Below, one piece after another: positions 8,661 through 16,628 of a stretch of 64,000 nucleotides of DNA. Position numbers and translations under genes: made by a program. The DNA comes from Nitrospira sp. (GTDB taxonomy: Bacteria; Nitrospirota; Nitrospiria; Nitrospirales; Nitrospiraceae), in contig SWDI01000001.1 of assembly GCA_005116955.1 (NCBI GenBank), forward strand, positions 694,660-758,659. Reading direction: 5' to 3'. Each line of letters opens with the position of its first letter. The first letter of the stretch is position 1. The notes beneath the pieces are model-generated. The model searched no databases, was not told the DNA's origin, and saw only the letters and a program-made list of their open reading frames with translations.

Positions 8661-9547
8661 CCCACGAATCCGACAAGCAATCCGAGAAGGATAGCAGCGC
8701 CTGCCCAGACGTGTGCGCGAAACATAGCGAACGCGTGAGTCGGTGTCATCGGCCTCCGCAGGCGCATGACTTGGAGTATGAAAAATACCGACACGCCCAA
8801 TAGCGCTGCATAATATGGCCACCTGAGCTGAGCGAACCACCCTCCGGCGAGTAAGCACACCAGCATGATACTGAACGCCAATCCCACGCCGTGGTGAACC
8901 GAAGCTCCGAAGTACAGCGCGGCTGACTTGACCCCAACGCGTCGATCATCCTCCTGGTCTTGGATCGCGTAGATTGTGTCATAGGCTATGGCCCAGGCGG
9001 CGGTTGCTCCAAAGAGACACCACGCTGAGCTCTCCAATTGTCCTCGCACTGCAGCCCAGGCCATGATCGTTCCCCAGCCGAACGCTATGCCAAGCATGGC
9101 TTGCGGGATATGAATCCATCGTTTGGAGTATGGGTAGAGGGCGGCAAGAAAGACCGCGACCGGGGCAAGCCAGGTTACGATCGGTAGAAGGAAGAACAGG
9201 AGGCTTGCCGCCATGACAAGCAACAGGCTCAGTAGAATCAGCGCATGGCGGCGTGACAATTCGCCAGAAGCCAACGGACGCGTCTTAGTCCGTGCGACTT
9301 GCCGGTCAAATGTTTCATCCGCTAAATCATTCAAAATGACGCCAGCGCTTCTCATGAGGAACGATCCGCCGATGAAAATAACTAAGAGGTGAGGCGGAGG
9401 AATCCCTCGAGAAGCCAGCACGAGGCTCCAGAGCGTGGGTAGGAGTAAGAGATAGGTACCGGTCTGGTTTGGCAGCCGGACCAATCGGGCAAGCGCAGAC
9501 CAAGAAATTCCAGAGGAAGTGGATGAAGACGCGACCGGACCGGACAT
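8657..9547 (-). CDS. ubiA: UbiA-family prenyltransferase
   Basis: Integral membrane prenyltransferase (296 residues, about nine helices) that attaches a polyprenyl chain to an aromatic quinone precursor. The first Asp-rich motif is NDLADETFDRQVARTKTRPLASG and the second is YDTIYAIQDQEDD, both binding the Mg-pyrophosphate of the prenyl donor. The family includes UbiA (4-hydroxybenzoate) and MqnP of the futalosine menaquinone route; in a Nitrospira-like organism the latter role is plausible, so the substrate is not fixed by the sequence. I placed the start at 9547 (MSGPVASS) because the longer frame to 9640 would overlap the divergent gene. No strong ribosome site is visible at either start. 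Confidence 0.85.
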   Translation of the reverse strand: MSGPVASSSTSSGISWSALARLVRLPNQTGTYLLLLPTLWSLVLASRGIPPPHLLVIFIGGSFLMRSAGVILNDLADETFDRQVARTKTRPLASGELSRRHALILLSLLLVMAASLLFFLLPIVTWLAPVAVFLAALYPYSKRWIHIPQAMLGIAFGWGTIMAWAAVRGQLESSAWCLFGATAAWAIAYDTIYAIQDQEDDRRVGVKSAALYFGASVHHGVGLAFSIMLVCLLAGGWFAQLRWPYYAALLGVSVFFILQVMRLRRPMTPTHAFAMFRAHVWAGAAILLGLLVGFVG

Positions 9548-9632
9548 GCCGCGACCATAGCCCAGGGGAAATGGGCTGTCAATGCGGCTCCCCCCGGTTG
9601 TGACGTTAGCGTGAATTCGGTATAACCACAAC

Positions 9633-11675
9633 GTGAACACGCTACAACCTATACTGACTGGCTATTGCCAGACATACCGTCACATTATTGCCTCCTGCGT
9701 GGTGCTGATCCTCGTCCTGTCAGGTGTCGGCTGTTCGCTACTCAAGCGAGGGAAGGAACCGGTCAGTACTCAACCGATTCCACTGACGCCGGTGATCTGG
9801 TTCTCCCCCAGTGTGACCACAGCTGAGATGCCATACCACGATGGTTGTGGCGAGGTGAGATCCTTGTCCCTGACGCATGCGCTTGTCACTTCCGTTCCGA
9901 GGAAGTTGACGGGAGTCTTTACCGGTGTCGCGGCCCAGAGCCACGCGGATGATCCCATCGCCTCAGACGGAGTGGTTGAAGTTGGAGTGGGAGTGAGGCG
10001 GATCGAGCTCGCCGTTCCAAAGCAAACGCCTGGAACCTATCCCGCAAAGGTCACGGTGGGAATCGAAATGGTGTTTTTGGCGCGCGAGGGAACGTTGCTC
10101 TTCAATAAGAAGTTCGAAGGTACCGGCCTTGGTATGGTAATGGTCGGAGAACAGCCGTGTCAGGTGGAGGGGCTGGGGGCGATAGTTCAAGCTGCCATTG
10201 ACTCGGCGACCAATGGATTGGCTCAACAGATCGGGCAATCGGCGCAGATCCGGGAGTACGCTGCTCAAAGAGACACATGGGTTCCAGTAGCATCACGTCC
10301 ACGTTCCTCCGTGGAGCCGTCGGCAGCGGGCCTTATCACGTCGCTCCCCACGGTGATGGAGGCAACGGAAAAACCACCGCAGGTGGTTTCGAGTACGACA
10401 GGTAGTCCAGCGCAACTGAGTTTTCGTGCCATTATCCGAGATGAAAACGGAGACCTATTCCTTCAGCCTGACGAATCCCTCACGATTCAAATTGAAGTCA
10501 AAAATGAGGGCCTGGGGGAGGCAAAAGACGTGATGGTGATAGTTGAAGGAAAAACCGACTTAGCGGCCTTGTTTCCCTCTGAAGTCCACCTCGGCATGCT
10601 CCAATCGGGAGAGATTAAACGGACCTCGATGACACAGCGGGTGACTGCCGCTCAAGAGGCCCTCCAGGGAGAATTAACGCTGAACTTGCGGACAACTAGT
10701 CCGGTGACGTCCGTTCCGCCACCCAAGGTCTTTAGTTTTGGGGTCAAGCCAAGAGGCATCAACCCGGCTCTGGTTCCGAATGTCGACAACCTGCCAAATT
10801 CTCTGGCGGCGTTCCATCAGCCGAAGGCCATCATCATTTCGATCGGCATCGGGACGTTTCGAGACGAACAGATGCCGGCGGTCAAGTATGCGCGCCACGA
10901 TGCGGAAGTCATGGCTGAATATCTGCGCATCATTGGCGGTGTCCCAGGCGAGCGCATCCGCATACTGCTCGACCGACAGGCCCTCGAACGGGACCTGGAA
11001 GACGTGTTTGAGCAATGGCTGCGAAAGCGGGCGGACCGAGAGACCGTTGTGTATATATTTTTTGCCGGGCGAGCACTCGTGGATGGCGGGACCGGTGCGA
11101 TCTCGCTTGTGCCACATGATGGGACACTCTCCGAGGCGAAGCAGCAGCTATACCCACTTGCCCGCCTTCAGGAAGCGCTCTCTCGATTGCCAATCCGGCG
11201 GGCAATTCTGATGTTTGATGTCTCGATGGACCCGTCTCCTGGCGCTGGTCTTGCCGACATCCCTTCGCCTGCCTGGGAATCCCCTGTCAGCGAGGCCCGG
11301 AAAGATGTGGAGATGTGGATGGTGGGTAATCGAAGCTTGCAAGAGGCCGATCCGTATGACGAAGGCAAGCACGGGTTGTTTACCTATCATCTGTTAAGGG
11401 GTTTGCAAGGTCTCGCTGATGTGGATCGAGATGGAACGGTCATCGCCGGTGAACTCTGTACCTATGCTCGTGGACAGGCGGCTCTGGTGGCTCGTGAACA
11501 ATTCGGGAACAAACAAGATGCGCTCTGTCTACCCGCGACTGGCCGGGGAGGCATGGTGCGAATCCATCCGCTGGCGAGAGGTCATAACCCCAAACCTGGT
11601 CCGATACAGAAGTCCCCACACCTTCCTGCTGATTCATCAGTCGCAGGCCCCAATCCAGTGCAGATTGGGCCATAA
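9633..11675 (+). CDS. Lipoprotein with degenerate caspase-like (C14) domain
   Basis: 680-residue lipoprotein (lipobox SGVGC, Cys34). Residues 50-210 resemble a beta-rich periplasmic domain. Residues 262-370 look like an Ig-like/CARDB region (ENGDLFLQPDES...VKNEGLGEAKDV). Residues about 397-660 form a caspase-like domain: SIGIGTFRDEQMPAVKYARHDAEVMAEYL, a Leu-rich helix, a YIFFAG strand and AILMFD. In active relatives the strands end in AGHG and DxCxSG. Here they read FFAGRA (476-481) and FDVSMDP (528-534), so both catalytic His and Cys are missing and the domain is probably non-proteolytic. EF-hand-like DVDRDGTVIAGE occurs near residue 602. Function unknown; it may be a binding or scaffold protein. 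Confidence 0.8.
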   Translation: MNTLQPILTGYCQTYRHIIASCVVLILVLSGVGCSLLKRGKEPVSTQPIPLTPVIWFSPSVTTAEMPYHDGCGEVRSLSLTHALVTSVPRKLTGVFTGVAAQSHADDPIASDGVVEVGVGVRRIELAVPKQTPGTYPAKVTVGIEMVFLAREGTLLFNKKFEGTGLGMVMVGEQPCQVEGLGAIVQAAIDSATNGLAQQIGQSAQIREYAAQRDTWVPVASRPRSSVEPSAAGLITSLPTVMEATEKPPQVVSSTTGSPAQLSFRAIIRDENGDLFLQPDESLTIQIEVKNEGLGEAKDVMVIVEGKTDLAALFPSEVHLGMLQSGEIKRTSMTQRVTAAQEALQGELTLNLRTTSPVTSVPPPKVFSFGVKPRGINPALVPNVDNLPNSLAAFHQPKAIIISIGIGTFRDEQMPAVKYARHDAEVMAEYLRIIGGVPGERIRILLDRQALERDLEDVFEQWLRKRADRETVVYIFFAGRALVDGGTGAISLVPHDGTLSEAKQQLYPLARLQEALSRLPIRRAILMFDVSMDPSPGAGLADIPSPAWESPVSEARKDVEMWMVGNRSLQEADPYDEGKHGLFTYHLLRGLQGLADVDRDGTVIAGELCTYARGQAALVAREQFGNKQDALCLPATGRGGMVRIHPLARGHNPKPGPIQKSPHLPADSSVAGPNPVQIGP

Positions 11676-11772
11676 GGATTTGGGTGAGCCAAATTTGCTT
11701 TATTGACAGGCTCGCCGGTGGCCGTTATCATGCCGGACTGAGATTCAGTCCCCCCGTCTGTCTCACCCAGGT

Positions 11773-11848
11773 GCCGGCGTAGCTCAGTTGGTAGAGCAGC
11801 TGTTTCGTAAACAGCAGGTCGCCCGTTCAATCCGGGTCGCCGGCTCCA
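11773..11848 (+). tRNA. tRNA-Thr (anticodon CGT)
   Basis: A cloverleaf folds with acceptor arms GCCGGCG (11773-11779) and CGCCGGC (11838-11844), D-arm GCTCAGTTGGTAGAGC, anticodon stem GCTGT/ACAGC and a TTCAATC T-loop. Loop TTCGTAA places CGT at 34-36 (11806-11808), reading ACG threonine codons. The discriminator is T and the CCA end is encoded (11846-11848). Confidence 0.96.
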
Positions 11849-12210
11849 CACCGTATTTCGTACCCTCCCACCGATTCTTCGTCGTATCGTCATTGACGTT
11901 GGGGAATAAACATCTCCCATGGTTCTCATGTCTATCTGAAATGACTTACCGGTGCCATGCGTAGGGTATTTCCCTCTGCGGCAAGTCGAAACGATGAAGC
12001 TAGGGAGGAATGTGGAGCGAGTGGTCTCCACATTCTTGGAGAAGAAGGCCTGCTTTGGCGAGTAAGGCCCAAAAAACCGAAGAAACCACCCCTCTAGGGT
12101 TATGGAGGCCTATCCGTGGAGTGCGAGCCGATCATTGTGAGATCATTGCTCGTCTGATGCCACTGAGCAGGAAATAGATCGTCAGCAATGAACGGATCGC
12201 ACGAGTGAAG
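11849..12210. other. Gene-free stretch after tRNA-Thr
   Basis: No credible coding frame is seen. It sits directly 3' of a tRNA gene, a common integration position, and begins the small-gene accessory region. The only strong structure is the hairpin at 12008-12035. Confidence 0.4.
12008..12035. other. Perfect inverted repeat (hairpin)
   Basis: GAATGTGGAG (12008-12017) and CTCCACATTC (12026-12035) form a perfect 10-bp stem with an 8-nt loop. There is no T-run, so it is not a typical intrinsic terminator. It may be a protein-binding site or the end of a mobile element. Confidence 0.6.
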
Positions 12211-12294
12211 CTACTTGCCCTTCAGATATACGATCACACCGCCGATCCCGAGCGCAATAATTACGGCAAAAAAGGTGATGGTATTGACGTCCAT
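12211..12294 (-). CDS. 27-residue single-helix membrane microprotein
   Basis: A very short gene encoding MDVNTITFFAV... with one membrane helix (about residues 5-24, ending GIGGVIVYL) and a basic KGK C-terminus, so the N-terminus is probably outside or periplasmic. Support: a good AAGGAG ribosome site lies seven bases before the ATG, the frame is closed by TAG, and its composition is clearly that of a membrane helix. Size and design resemble small accessory subunits of membrane complexes (CydX or KdpF type), but no sequence identity to those is claimed. The nearest downstream gene on this strand is more than 500 bases away, so it appears monocistronic. Confidence 0.6.
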   Translation of the reverse strand: MDVNTITFFAVIIALGIGGVIVYLKGK

Positions 12295-12464
12295 GATGTC
12301 TCCTTATCATTTTAGTGGGATAGTTATCTCATCGACATGCTAACTCCTTAAGGAGCAACCTGTCCGTGCTGAGTCAGGTACTAGTTCAGAACATACGGCC
12401 TCGATTCAGTGAGCTACGGTCAGTAGGTATCCCCGAGGAAATTATGCCACGTGCAGACTGTCCA

Positions 12465-12650
12465 TTAATAGAGCGGATCTTGAGGCCCCCATTGTAAGCC
12501 CGCGAGGTCAGGGTCTTCACCATCTTGCTCCGGACGGTCGACTTTGGCGGCCTTCCGTTGCACACGGCGCTCTTCCTTGTCCCGTTGCTTCTGCAGACGT
12601 GCTTTCTCACGGTCCCGCTTAGCGGGTGTGGTTTTGCCTGTTCCTCCGAT
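12465..12650 (-). CDS. Small highly charged protein, apparent ATC start
   Basis: 61-residue frame rich in Lys, Arg, Glu and Gln (AKRDREKARLQKQRDKEERR), ending in an acidic/aromatic tail LQWGPQDPLY. The amphipathic charge pattern and sharply different tail suggest real coding. No ATG, GTG or TTG exists between the upstream in-frame stop and the charged region. However, AAAGGAGG lies 5 nt before an ATC codon at 12648-12650 (another ATC is at 12651), so initiation at ATC is the simplest reading. A sequencing error or a lost start is the alternative. It follows the 12688-12957 gene by 37 bases and is probably in the same transcript. Confidence 0.5.
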   Translation of the reverse strand: MGGTGKTTPAKRDREKARLQKQRDKEERRVQRKAAKVDRPEQDGEDPDLAGLQWGPQDPLY

Positions 12651-12687
12651 GATGTCCTCCTTTCAGGCGCGATACGCCTAAATCAAG

Positions 12688-12957
12688 CTATTGCGAGGTG
12701 GTACCACGCTTGCGGGGAGCCGCCGACGCCTTGGACCCAGGTTTTTGGCGTCCCTCTTTCTCGCGAGAGCGAGAGAGTGTATCAGGGCTCAATCCCTGAC
12801 TTGCGGCGGAAGTGATCTGGCGACGAATGTCCTCAATCGATGGTGCCAATGACGACTGTGTAGGATCTTGAAGTCCCAGCATCTCCCAACGGACTTTGGT
12901 TCGAAGAATAGCTCGCTTCCGCCGGTGTGGGGCTTTGGTCCCCCATGATGTATTCAT
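12688..12957 (-). CDS. Hypothetical basic protein
   Basis: 89-residue basic protein of unknown function. The N-terminus is Lys/Arg-rich (KAPHRRKRAILRTKVRWEML), the middle is a possible helix (SIEDIRRQITSAA) and the tail is again basic and low in hydrophobicity. GGAG five bases before the ATG supports the start. No membrane segment or signal peptide. It lies between two other small genes on the same strand with similar soluble, charged character. Nucleic-acid binding would fit the charge but is only a guess. Confidence 0.55.
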   Translation of the reverse strand: MNTSWGTKAPHRRKRAILRTKVRWEMLGLQDPTQSSLAPSIEDIRRQITSAASQGLSPDTLSRSREKEGRQKPGSKASAAPRKRGTTSQ

Positions 12958-13018
12958 TGCTTCTCCATCGTCTAAGATTGAAACCTATGAAATGGGCAGT
13001 AGGATGTTCATCTTTCAC

Positions 13019-13405
13019 TCACTGCGACTTCTCGATAGACGCAGGCACTTTAGACGCAGGCACTTTGCCTCCAGTCGTCACGAACCGATCTTCCGGGAAA
13101 ACCGCTCGGAGCCGGTCGGTGACCGACCGGCGATAAAGTTCGGATTCACGAGCGAGGAGAACCATATTTTTATTGTCAACCAGAATATTGAGGTGATTCT
13201 CCGTGACGAGCAGTCGTGTACTGTCGCCCACATTCACGCGATACTGCGTTTTCCCGTCCGGGTTACGTTCCGATCCAGAGACGATCTCCGTTAAGCCGTC
13301 AATGACCCCATCATAGGCCTCAGAACGATGACGTACTTTCGTACCGTCTGGGATGCGGACCCAGCGCTCAACGGATGGCTGTTGGTTCGTTTTAGTGGTA
13401 CTCAT
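13019..13405 (-). CDS. Hypothetical protein with C-terminal duplicated peptide
   Basis: 128-residue soluble protein. A central beta-rich part (VRIPDGTKVRHRSEAYDGVIDGLTEIV and TQYRVNVGDSTRLLVTENHLNIL) resembles small SH3-like barrel domains that bind nucleic acid or other proteins, but I cannot name a family. The C-terminus has the same five residues twice (KVPAS KVPAS), caused by a 15-bp tandem duplication in the DNA. No convincing ribosome site precedes the ATG at 13405. It is the first of three same-strand small genes (13405 down to 12465) that could form one operon. Confidence 0.6.
   Translation of the reverse strand: MSTTKTNQQPSVERWVRIPDGTKVRHRSEAYDGVIDGLTEIVSGSERNPDGKTQYRVNVGDSTRLLVTENHLNILVDNKNMVLLARESELYRRSVTDRLRAVFPEDRFVTTGGKVPASKVPASIEKSQ
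13036..13065. repeat. 15-bp tandem duplication in a coding region
   Basis: TAGACGCAGGCACTT occurs twice in a row (13036-13050 and 13051-13065). It is in frame and adds five residues to the small protein encoded on the minus strand. Confidence 0.9.
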
Positions 13406-13430
13406 GGACGATCACTTTGATTGTGGGTAT

Positions 13431-13694
13431 TCATCTGTGTCTTCTCCTAGATGCGCGGGCACAAGGTTGCTCAAGTAGGGTCTGTCTAGCCTGCACCGAT
13501 CCCCAGTGCTTCATATGACGGTGGAGGGTCGTGACGACGTCGATGTCGGAGCCTCCGTCGCGTCCACTCTTGACTTGAACACAAAGGTCGTTGTCCGACA
13601 AACTCGCCATAGACTGATCAATACAATCGCGCAGGAACGAAACAGGGAGGAGAGGAGCGCGAGGTTCATGACTCCTACGGTCGTACTCTACCAT
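13431..13694 (-). CDS. Possible small hypothetical protein, uncertain
   Basis: An 87-codon frame whose central part (SDNDLCVQVKSGRDGGSDIDVVTTLHRHMKHWGSV) has a protein-like composition, but no ribosome site precedes the ATG and the C-terminus (CARASRRRHR) looks like noise. A competing frame begins at an internal ATG after AGGAG. The region lies next to an IS remnant and may be decayed. It is included only as a weak candidate. Confidence 0.25.
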   Translation of the reverse strand: MVEYDRRSHEPRAPLLPVSFLRDCIDQSMASLSDNDLCVQVKSGRDGGSDIDVVTTLHRHMKHWGSVQARQTLLEQPCARASRRRHR

Positions 13695-13824
13695 ATGTCG
13701 ATCTAGAATGCGAATCCTATCGCCTCGCCCCGTGCTTCGTCGCTGAACTTTATCCGATGCTGGTTTGCTCTGCGAACTGAGGATTAAATCGGGACGCGGT
13801 TGCCATCAAGGTCCACCTTGGCGC

Positions 13825-13917
13825 GGGATCAATGAGCACCCCAAGCCGTTGGTGTGGACCAAGATCGCCGGCAAGAATCTGCCCAGCGTGGTGCACTGGT
13901 GTTCACGTATGTCTGAC
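13825..13917 (+). pseudogene. Remnant of IS630-family transposase C-terminus
   Basis: A translated segment reads INEHPKPLVWTK followed by IAGKNLPSVVHWCSRMSD. IS630-type transposases typically end with NEDPKPFVWTKTADEIL and then IARFCxRIS, so the match is to the last about 30 residues. The rest of the transposase, its start and any terminal repeats are absent, and the surrounding frame does not continue the family. This is therefore a decayed fragment rather than a gene. The identification is from memory of the family C-terminus. Confidence 0.55.
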
Positions 13918-13978
13918 ATGTGTCCCTGCCAGATGACTCGTGTGAAGGCGTTCTCTCATGCTTAATTAAGAGGATAGG

Positions 13979-14275
13979 TCACGAGCGCTCTGACGATTGT
14001 GGTCCATGCCAGATTAAGTACGGCGGTTTCTTCATGGACTCGGATGCACGAGGGTAGAGCCGGAGGGTGTAACTATAGGCCTGTTCTTGGGCTGTCAAGC
14101 AGGTGGGTGCGGAGAGAAAGTGACTGGCAATGTTGCGGAAGGCTGTGCGATCCCCCTCCTCTAGGACGGTATAGACTGAGCACGAGAAGTGACCTTCCTT
14201 TGAACATTCCGTGCTGATTGCCAAATATGACCCATCAGAAAACGTCATCAGAGGTTGTAGATTCAGACGGCTCAT
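13979..14275 (-). CDS. Hypothetical protein
   Basis: 98-residue soluble protein with a well-placed ribosome site (AAGGAG five bases before the ATG). The sequence has alternating hydrophobic residues suggestive of a small alpha/beta fold (SRLNLQPLMTFSDGSYLAISTECS; FSCSVYTVLEEGDRTAFRNIASHFL) and no signal peptide. I do not recognise a family. Mixed Cys residues (positions 24, 32 and 59) do not form a metal motif. It stands alone between the transposase remnant and an empty stretch. Confidence 0.6.
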   Translation of the reverse strand: MSRLNLQPLMTFSDGSYLAISTECSKEGHFSCSVYTVLEEGDRTAFRNIASHFLSAPTCLTAQEQAYSYTLRLYPRASESMKKPPYLIWHGPQSSERS

Positions 14276-14872
14276 CGGGACTCCTTCCGGTTCACTGCAA
14301 GGGCAGGGAGTACTGGGATGTGGGAGTACGGACCTGCGTCAGTTAGGAATGACCGCAAACGTGCGGCCGGTCGTAAGAATACGACAGAGACGGTTACCAC
14401 TAACCATCTAGCGGATAGGTAACAGTACTCCTACACCAGGGTATCGATCGCGCGAATGCAGTCTGAGCAAGGGAGGCGCGAAGAATGAGATACATGGCAA
14501 TAGTATCATAATAAGAACCATGATAGCGAATCGGTATACATTGCGCGTCATCGAGAGCGACATAACGCTGGTGTGAAGCGGAAAGGGAAAGTTTGAGCGA
14601 AAGAAGTTCTTAGAGGTCTATGAACGATGAGAAAAGAAGGATCGATCGCCGGAGCCGTCGTAGAGTAACGGCTCCGCCAGAAGTCTGAGGTTTACACATA
14701 GCTGTTCATCTCCTTGATAGAAACAAGACACTATTCGACTCAGGGGGGTTGGATTATCCTCTGTATTCGTCTACATCGCTAGAATGCGAACAGTTTCCCT
14801 GCTTTCGCCCGGAAGGTGGAATTGCGCTCTACATCAATTGGGTGAGAGCAAAGGCTGGAGAAAAAATACGAT
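14276..14872. other. Gene-free stretch with one hairpin
   Basis: No credible gene is seen in about 600 bases. GGAGCCGT (14651-14658) pairs with ACGGCTCC (14668-14675) as an 8-bp stem with a 9-nt loop, roughly 200 bases beyond the 3' end of the minus-strand response regulator. Confidence 0.4.
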
Positions 14873-15592
14873 TTACTGAGTCTGGAGGTAGGTGAGAATG
14901 GCCTCGACACGTCCGTCGACGGAAAGTTTCTGATAAATATGATGCAGGTGTGTTTTGACGGTATCGATCGACACACACAGCTGTTCGGCAATTTCTTTAT
15001 TGCTTCGGCCAGCTGTTGCGCAAACTAATATTTCTCGTTCTCGCTCAGTCAGGCTGGGGAGCAGGGTAGTGTGGTTCTCGTGGGGTGGTCTGACTGCGCC
15101 AGGGAGGTTGTGAACGAAGTCAGCTGATATGAGCGGTGACAGGATACGCTCTCCTCGAGCGGTGGCCCTTATGATGCGGAGGAAGTCGGTCTGGTCGGTG
15201 TCCTTCAAGACGTAGCCGAATGCACCGGCCCGCAGTGCGGTCACAATCCGGCTGTCTTCATCATACCGGGCCAAGAGTAAGACTCGTGTATCGGGTCTGT
15301 GTTGATGGATGAGCTTGGTGATCGATTCCACGTCGAGATCTAGCATATCGACGTCTAGAAGAACGATATCGGGTTTGTGTTCGATCACCAGTCGGTAGGT
15401 CTCTTGCCCATCTGTCGCCTCAGTGACAGCGGAGACGTCTCGTTCCTGTTCCAAGAGCAACCGAAGACCTTGTCTGAATAGTCGTTGCGCCTCCACAATC
15501 ATGACTCGGATGGCCCTGCGGCTTGTGCTACGAGTGATTTGATTGAGTGGATGCCCCTGGCGGCGGTTGGAGGTAAAGCTTCCCTCTTTCAT
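14873..15592 (-). CDS. NarL/FixJ-family response regulator
   Basis: 239-residue two-component regulator. The N-terminal receiver domain (about residues 27-145) has the phospho-acceptor D80 in DIVLLDVDM and a conserved Lys in YVLKDTD. The C-terminal LuxR-type helix-turn-helix (about 175-235) carries the standard SLTEREREIL and GRSNKEIAEQL motifs and VKTHLHHIYQKL. Phosphorylation would control DNA binding and transcription. An N-terminal extension of about 25 basic residues precedes the receiver; a later start is possible. No histidine kinase is adjacent, so it is an orphan regulator here. The membrane protein gene upstream on the same strand ends 85 bases before it, which may indicate linked regulation. 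Confidence 0.9.
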   Translation of the reverse strand: MKEGSFTSNRRQGHPLNQITRSTSRRAIRVMIVEAQRLFRQGLRLLLEQERDVSAVTEATDGQETYRLVIEHKPDIVLLDVDMLDLDVESITKLIHQHRPDTRVLLLARYDEDSRIVTALRAGAFGYVLKDTDQTDFLRIIRATARGERILSPLISADFVHNLPGAVRPPHENHTTLLPSLTEREREILVCATAGRSNKEIAEQLCVSIDTVKTHLHHIYQKLSVDGRVEAILTYLQTQ

Positions 15593-15677
15593 CTGAGTGC
15601 CTCTTGCCGGTGCTCGAAGCCATGTCTCTTCGACTGATGGCGCGGCTGGGTACCGGCACAGTCTTTTTAGTTCTGGG

Positions 15678-16628
15678 CTATGCGGCCATACGAAACGTCC
15701 AGCGGTCCGCGTCCTGCCTCAACTGTGCGAGAACTCTCGCCTCCCTGTTTCGCGCTGCCAGGGAAAGGCTCCCCAAAAAGACGGTGGCCAGCATAAGACC
15801 GGCAGCAATCAAGTAGCTTATCGGGATCTCCGGCCATGATGCTGGTTCCGTAGAGGCGACGGCGATGTCCTGAGAGGTCGCGGGGATAGTCGTCTGTACG
15901 GCGACCTCTGCCGAAGTCGTATGGCGTGCTGAGGCAAATATCAAGCTTGCCAGCTGCTCTTGTTGGACCGCGCGTCCTTGTTCGGACCTTGTTTGTACCT
16001 GAACTACTTGAACGAGAGCCGTCCCGAGTCGCTCTTGGATTGTTCGCGCCTGCAGCCAATCCTGCTGGGCAGCCTCGACAATGTGGTGCCCAAGCATGGC
16101 TTGCCAGGTCGAGATGAATTCGTCATGCAAACGTAGTCCTTGGGCTTCGACCGCGCCGATCATCTTCATGTTGTAGATTGTGCCAAACTGATCACCCGAC
16201 AAAAGGCCGTTCCGAACGCCGCGTTTCGTGAAGTTGACGATGGCACGTCCCTTGATACCCTCGACGCGCGCCAGGTGATTGGCTGGCACGGTTTGAGCGT
16301 GGTGTATCACGGATCCCAAAGCACTTCTCGACCCAGACACGAATTCGTGGAACGCGAGCGTTGCACGATTCCACTCGGATACAGATTGAGTCATGGCCTG
16401 ATTGGCTCGCCGCTCGAAGACCGCTTGATCAAGGAGAGCTTGACCGAAGGTCGGCTGGAGCGCCCTCATCCCGATCTCACTGGTTGCCGGTTGTTCCGAC
16501 ACGAGAGCCTGCGGCCGGACGACTTGATAGGTGCCATTGGCTGCGGCGAATACTAACAGTGCTCCACACAGAATGGCACAGAGTCCGACACCCACGATGA
16601 TATCAATGGTGTTGTAACGGTAGGACAT
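15678..16628 (-). CDS. Hypothetical membrane protein with two terminal helices
   Basis: 316-residue protein of unrecognised family. One membrane helix lies near the N-terminus (about residues 8-30, IIVGVGLCAILCGALLVFAA) and one near the C-terminus (about 275-298), with a long helical, Gln-rich periplasmic middle. That is the topology of sensory or scaffold proteins with a large periplasmic loop. I chose the ATG at 16628 because AAGGAGG lies five bases upstream; the longer frame to 16676 has no such site. The last residues (LAQLRQDADRW) are cytoplasmic. With the orphan NarL-type regulator just downstream it could act as an envelope signal input, but no kinase domain is present. Confidence 0.65.
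   Translation of the reverse strand: MSYRYNTIDIIVGVGLCAILCGALLVFAAANGTYQVVRPQALVSEQPATSEIGMRALQPTFGQALLDQAVFERRANQAMTQSVSEWNRATLAFHEFVSGSRSALGSVIHHAQTVPANHLARVEGIKGRAIVNFTKRGVRNGLLSGDQFGTIYNMKMIGAVEAQGLRLHDEFISTWQAMLGHHIVEAAQQDWLQARTIQERLGTALVQVVQVQTRSEQGRAVQQEQLASLIFASARHTTSAEVAVQTTIPATSQDIAVASTEPASWPEIPISYLIAAGLMLATVFLGSLSLAARNREARVLAQLRQDADRWTFRMAA

Noticed and set aside
11582-12031. 149-codon minus-strand frame across tRNA-Thr
   Set aside because: Spans a tRNA gene and the end of the caspase-like gene; no ribosome site and unlikely composition.
12344-12355. CTCCTTAAGGAG perfect palindrome
   Set aside because: Only 12 bp and A/G-rich Shine-Dalgarno-like words give such palindromes by chance; no link to a gene start was found.
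12386-12610. 74-codon minus-strand frame
   Set aside because: Overlaps the charged small gene in another frame; the charged frame has the better amino acid pattern and ribosome site.
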